The position numbers and the translations under genes are program-made. A stretch of 15,465 nucleotides of DNA. It comes from Thermotogaceae bacterium. GTDB taxonomy: Bacteria > Thermotogota > Thermotogae > B21-G9 > HyVt-16. Under the pieces are notes generated by a model. The model was not told the origin of the DNA, did no database searches, and saw only the letters and a list, made by a program, of their open reading frames with translations. This document shows positions 14,365 through 15,465 of this stretch, piece after piece. Every line of letters starts with the position of its first letter. The first letter of the stretch is position 1. The DNA is taken from the NCBI GenBank assembly GCA_011043375.1, contig DQYP01000057.1:1-15465 (forward strand), written 5' to 3'.

Positions 14365-15113
14365 GTTCGTTTCTAATGATCTTTTTTTTTGATCTTTCCT
14401 TGTTTTCCTTCAGCGTTTCCCTTGTGTTCACAACAAATATCGCCCAGGAAGAAACAGTGAAAAATATATTTCAAGAGGTTCTCACCGCCAAGGGATTCGA
14501 TGTACTCGTTAGAGACGATCTTTCCTTCATACTCGATGAGAGAGAAAAAATCTCCCTAAAAGCCTTTAAAAGCAAAGACTTGAAAGAGTTAAAGGCCTCC
14601 AACAGTTTAATAATTGTGAGTTTTCAACTTTTGGATTCGGGAACTTACGATGTGAGTTTGAAAGTTGTAAACGTGCAGAGTGGTGAAATAATGATAGCTA
14701 AAAGTTATGAAACACCTGGACTATATCCAAACAATATAAGAGAAATCGCTGTTGATTTTGCAGAGAAACTGATGAAGTTTATAGACTATTCTCAGTCGAT
14801 GAAACGTCCCTTGAACATTCTCTTACTAAATAACGAAAGAAGTGGGCCATATATCTTGAGAGTAACGGGAATAAAGAACGGTTGGGTGAAAATTTTCAAA
14901 GTTGAAAAAGACTTTTTGGAACTCATATATGAATTTCAAATCTTAGCCAACGAAGAGCACGATTTCATACTGAGTAACAAGAAAGGATTGAAATTCAAGA
15001 TACTGTGGCTTCCTAAATACGTACCAATTGAAAATTTAGAGTCTTTTAAATTGAGAGAACGGGTGATCGAAGGAGGAATCGAAAACTGGTACATAAAGGA
15101 TATAGAGCTCTGA
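14361..15113 (+). CDS. Exported protein, FlgO/LpoB/CsgG-like (tentative)
   Basis: Unassigned 250 aa protein. GTG 14361 overlaps the preceding stop (GTGA) and gives a hydrophobic signal peptide (MSSFLMIFFFDLSLFSFSVS); ATG 14376 is an alternative. Upstream in-frame ATG 14253 would add about 36 residues inside the previous gene and bury the signal, so I reject it. Residues about 20-140 have a pattern seen in outer-membrane-associated proteins of the CsgG/LpoB/FlgO kind: helix with FQEVLTAKGFDVLVRDD, then SNSLIIVSFQLLDSGTYDVSLKVVNVQSGEIM, a strand pair ending in a tGeI turn, then a helix (NIREIAVDFAEKLMKFI). The last 100 residues are beta-rich and unlike anything I recognise. The location before a FlgT-like gene supports an envelope or flagellar-ring-type role, but this is inference. 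Confidence 0.65.
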   Translation: MSSFLMIFFFDLSLFSFSVSLVFTTNIAQEETVKNIFQEVLTAKGFDVLVRDDLSFILDEREKISLKAFKSKDLKELKASNSLIIVSFQLLDSGTYDVSLKVVNVQSGEIMIAKSYETPGLYPNNIREIAVDFAEKLMKFIDYSQSMKRPLNILLLNNERSGPYILRVTGIKNGWVKIFKVEKDFLELIYEFQILANEEHDFILSNKKGLKFKILWLPKYVPIENLESFKLRERVIEGGIENWYIKDIEL

Positions 15114-15465
15114 TATTTCTCATCGTTCTCATGGGAATTTTTCAAAACATACTTGGTGCCGAGTTCGTTATCGTAAAAGGGATGGCACCAATAAGTTATG
15201 GTAAAACAGATCTGGCAAGATATCTCGCAATTGAAAATGCTAAAGTACTTGCCTTGGAAACCGCAAGAGGTGTTATAATCCAACAAAAAACAGTATCCGA
15301 TAACTCGTTGGTTGTTTACTCCCAAACTAAAAGCCAAATTACTGGAAGAATACTGAAATATTCCCTTTTGAGAGAATGGACAGATTCCAATAACTATTGG
15401 GTGGAGATAGGTGCATTGGTTTCCGACAAAGATGAGGCTCCCGATTTTTCAATAACATTGACGTC
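15110..15465 (+). CDS. FlgT N-terminal-domain-like exported protein (partial)
   Basis: Incomplete: runs off the window end. After a signal peptide ending LGA, the chain reads EFVIVKGMAPISYGKTDLARYLAIENAKVLALETARG, then SQTKSQITGRILKYSLLREW and NYWVEIGALVSDKDEAP. The order (AxGxAxI strand, dLAR-Ai-nA helix, s-sG-I-ky-ll-E strand, y-v-i-a-V strand) is that of the FlgT N-terminal/LPP20-like domain found in flagellar H-ring and outer-membrane proteins. The start is uncertain: ATG 15131 would truncate the signal peptide, and the frame is closed by TAA at 15047. CTG 15110 overlaps the previous stop (CTGA) and follows AAAGGA by nine bases; CTG 15086 follows AGGAGG by nine bases and would give a signal with positive charges (MVHKGYRALIFLIVLMGIF). 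I list 15110 but cannot exclude 15086. Confidence 0.65.
   Translation, partial: MIFLIVLMGIFQNILGAEFVIVKGMAPISYGKTDLARYLAIENAKVLALETARGVIIQQKTVSDNSLVVYSQTKSQITGRILKYSLLREWTDSNNYWVEIGALVSDKDEAPDFSITLT

Noticed and set aside
1..15465. CRISPR array, rRNA, intact transposase or prophage genes
   Set aside because: Looked for on both strands; no spaced direct repeats, no rRNA signature and no intact mobile-element genes were found.

Overview
The window looks like chromosomal DNA from a thermophilic bacterium of the phylum Thermotogota, most like Thermotoga/Pseudothermotoga. This is an inference from AT-rich coding sequence, split glycine-dehydrogenase subunits, a GlgD+GlgC pair recalled to resemble the Thermotoga maritima proteins, strong Shine-Dalgarno sequences (GGAGGTGA type) and frequent TTG/GTG starts. 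No database search was possible.

Layout. (1) 1-389, minus strand: a four-gene tRNA cluster transcribed Glu(TTC)-Val(TAC)-Asp(GTC)-Phe(GAA) from a near-consensus promoter. The Phe gene has a badly mismatched acceptor stem and no encoded CCA. (2) 609-871, plus strand: a tiny transcription unit with its own promoter, strong ribosome site, a 46-47 codon ORF and a bidirectional terminator. (3) 912-10478, minus strand: a tightly packed nine-gene run, ychF - radical SAM protein - DUF362/ferredoxin protein - gcvH - gcvPA - gcvPB - ZIP metal transporter - hisS - folP, with overlaps or gaps of about 31 bases or less. It can be one operon read from an extended -10 promoter before ychF. (4) 10479-10981: gene-poor DNA with a chain of hairpins that resembles the right end of an IS200/IS605-type element on the minus strand, a long hairpin with a U-tract on the plus strand, and the glgD promoter. 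(5) 10982-15465, plus strand: glgD, glgC and three exported or envelope-type proteins of unknown function, the last (cut by the window end) resembling the FlgT N-terminal domain. From glgC on, each start overlaps the previous stop by four bases.

Functional links. GcvPA/GcvPB decarboxylate glycine and load the aminomethyl group on the lipoyl arm of GcvH. GcvT and the dihydrolipoyl dehydrogenase are not in the window. The upstream radical SAM protein is a candidate lipoyl-synthase-type enzyme that would make that arm; this is a hypothesis from context plus its cysteine pattern. FolP supplies folate, the one-carbon acceptor of the same pathway. GlgD/GlgC make ADP-glucose for glycogen; why an envelope-type trio is coupled to them is unclear.

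Most worth a second look: ychF appears to start at ACG, because the first ATG would cut the P-loop; the hairpin chain at 10482-10568 looks like a transposon-end or omega-RNA relic; the tRNA-Phe acceptor stem is abnormal; the small ORF at 676-819 is a complete unit with no recognised relative; and the FlgT-like gene seems to use a CTG start.
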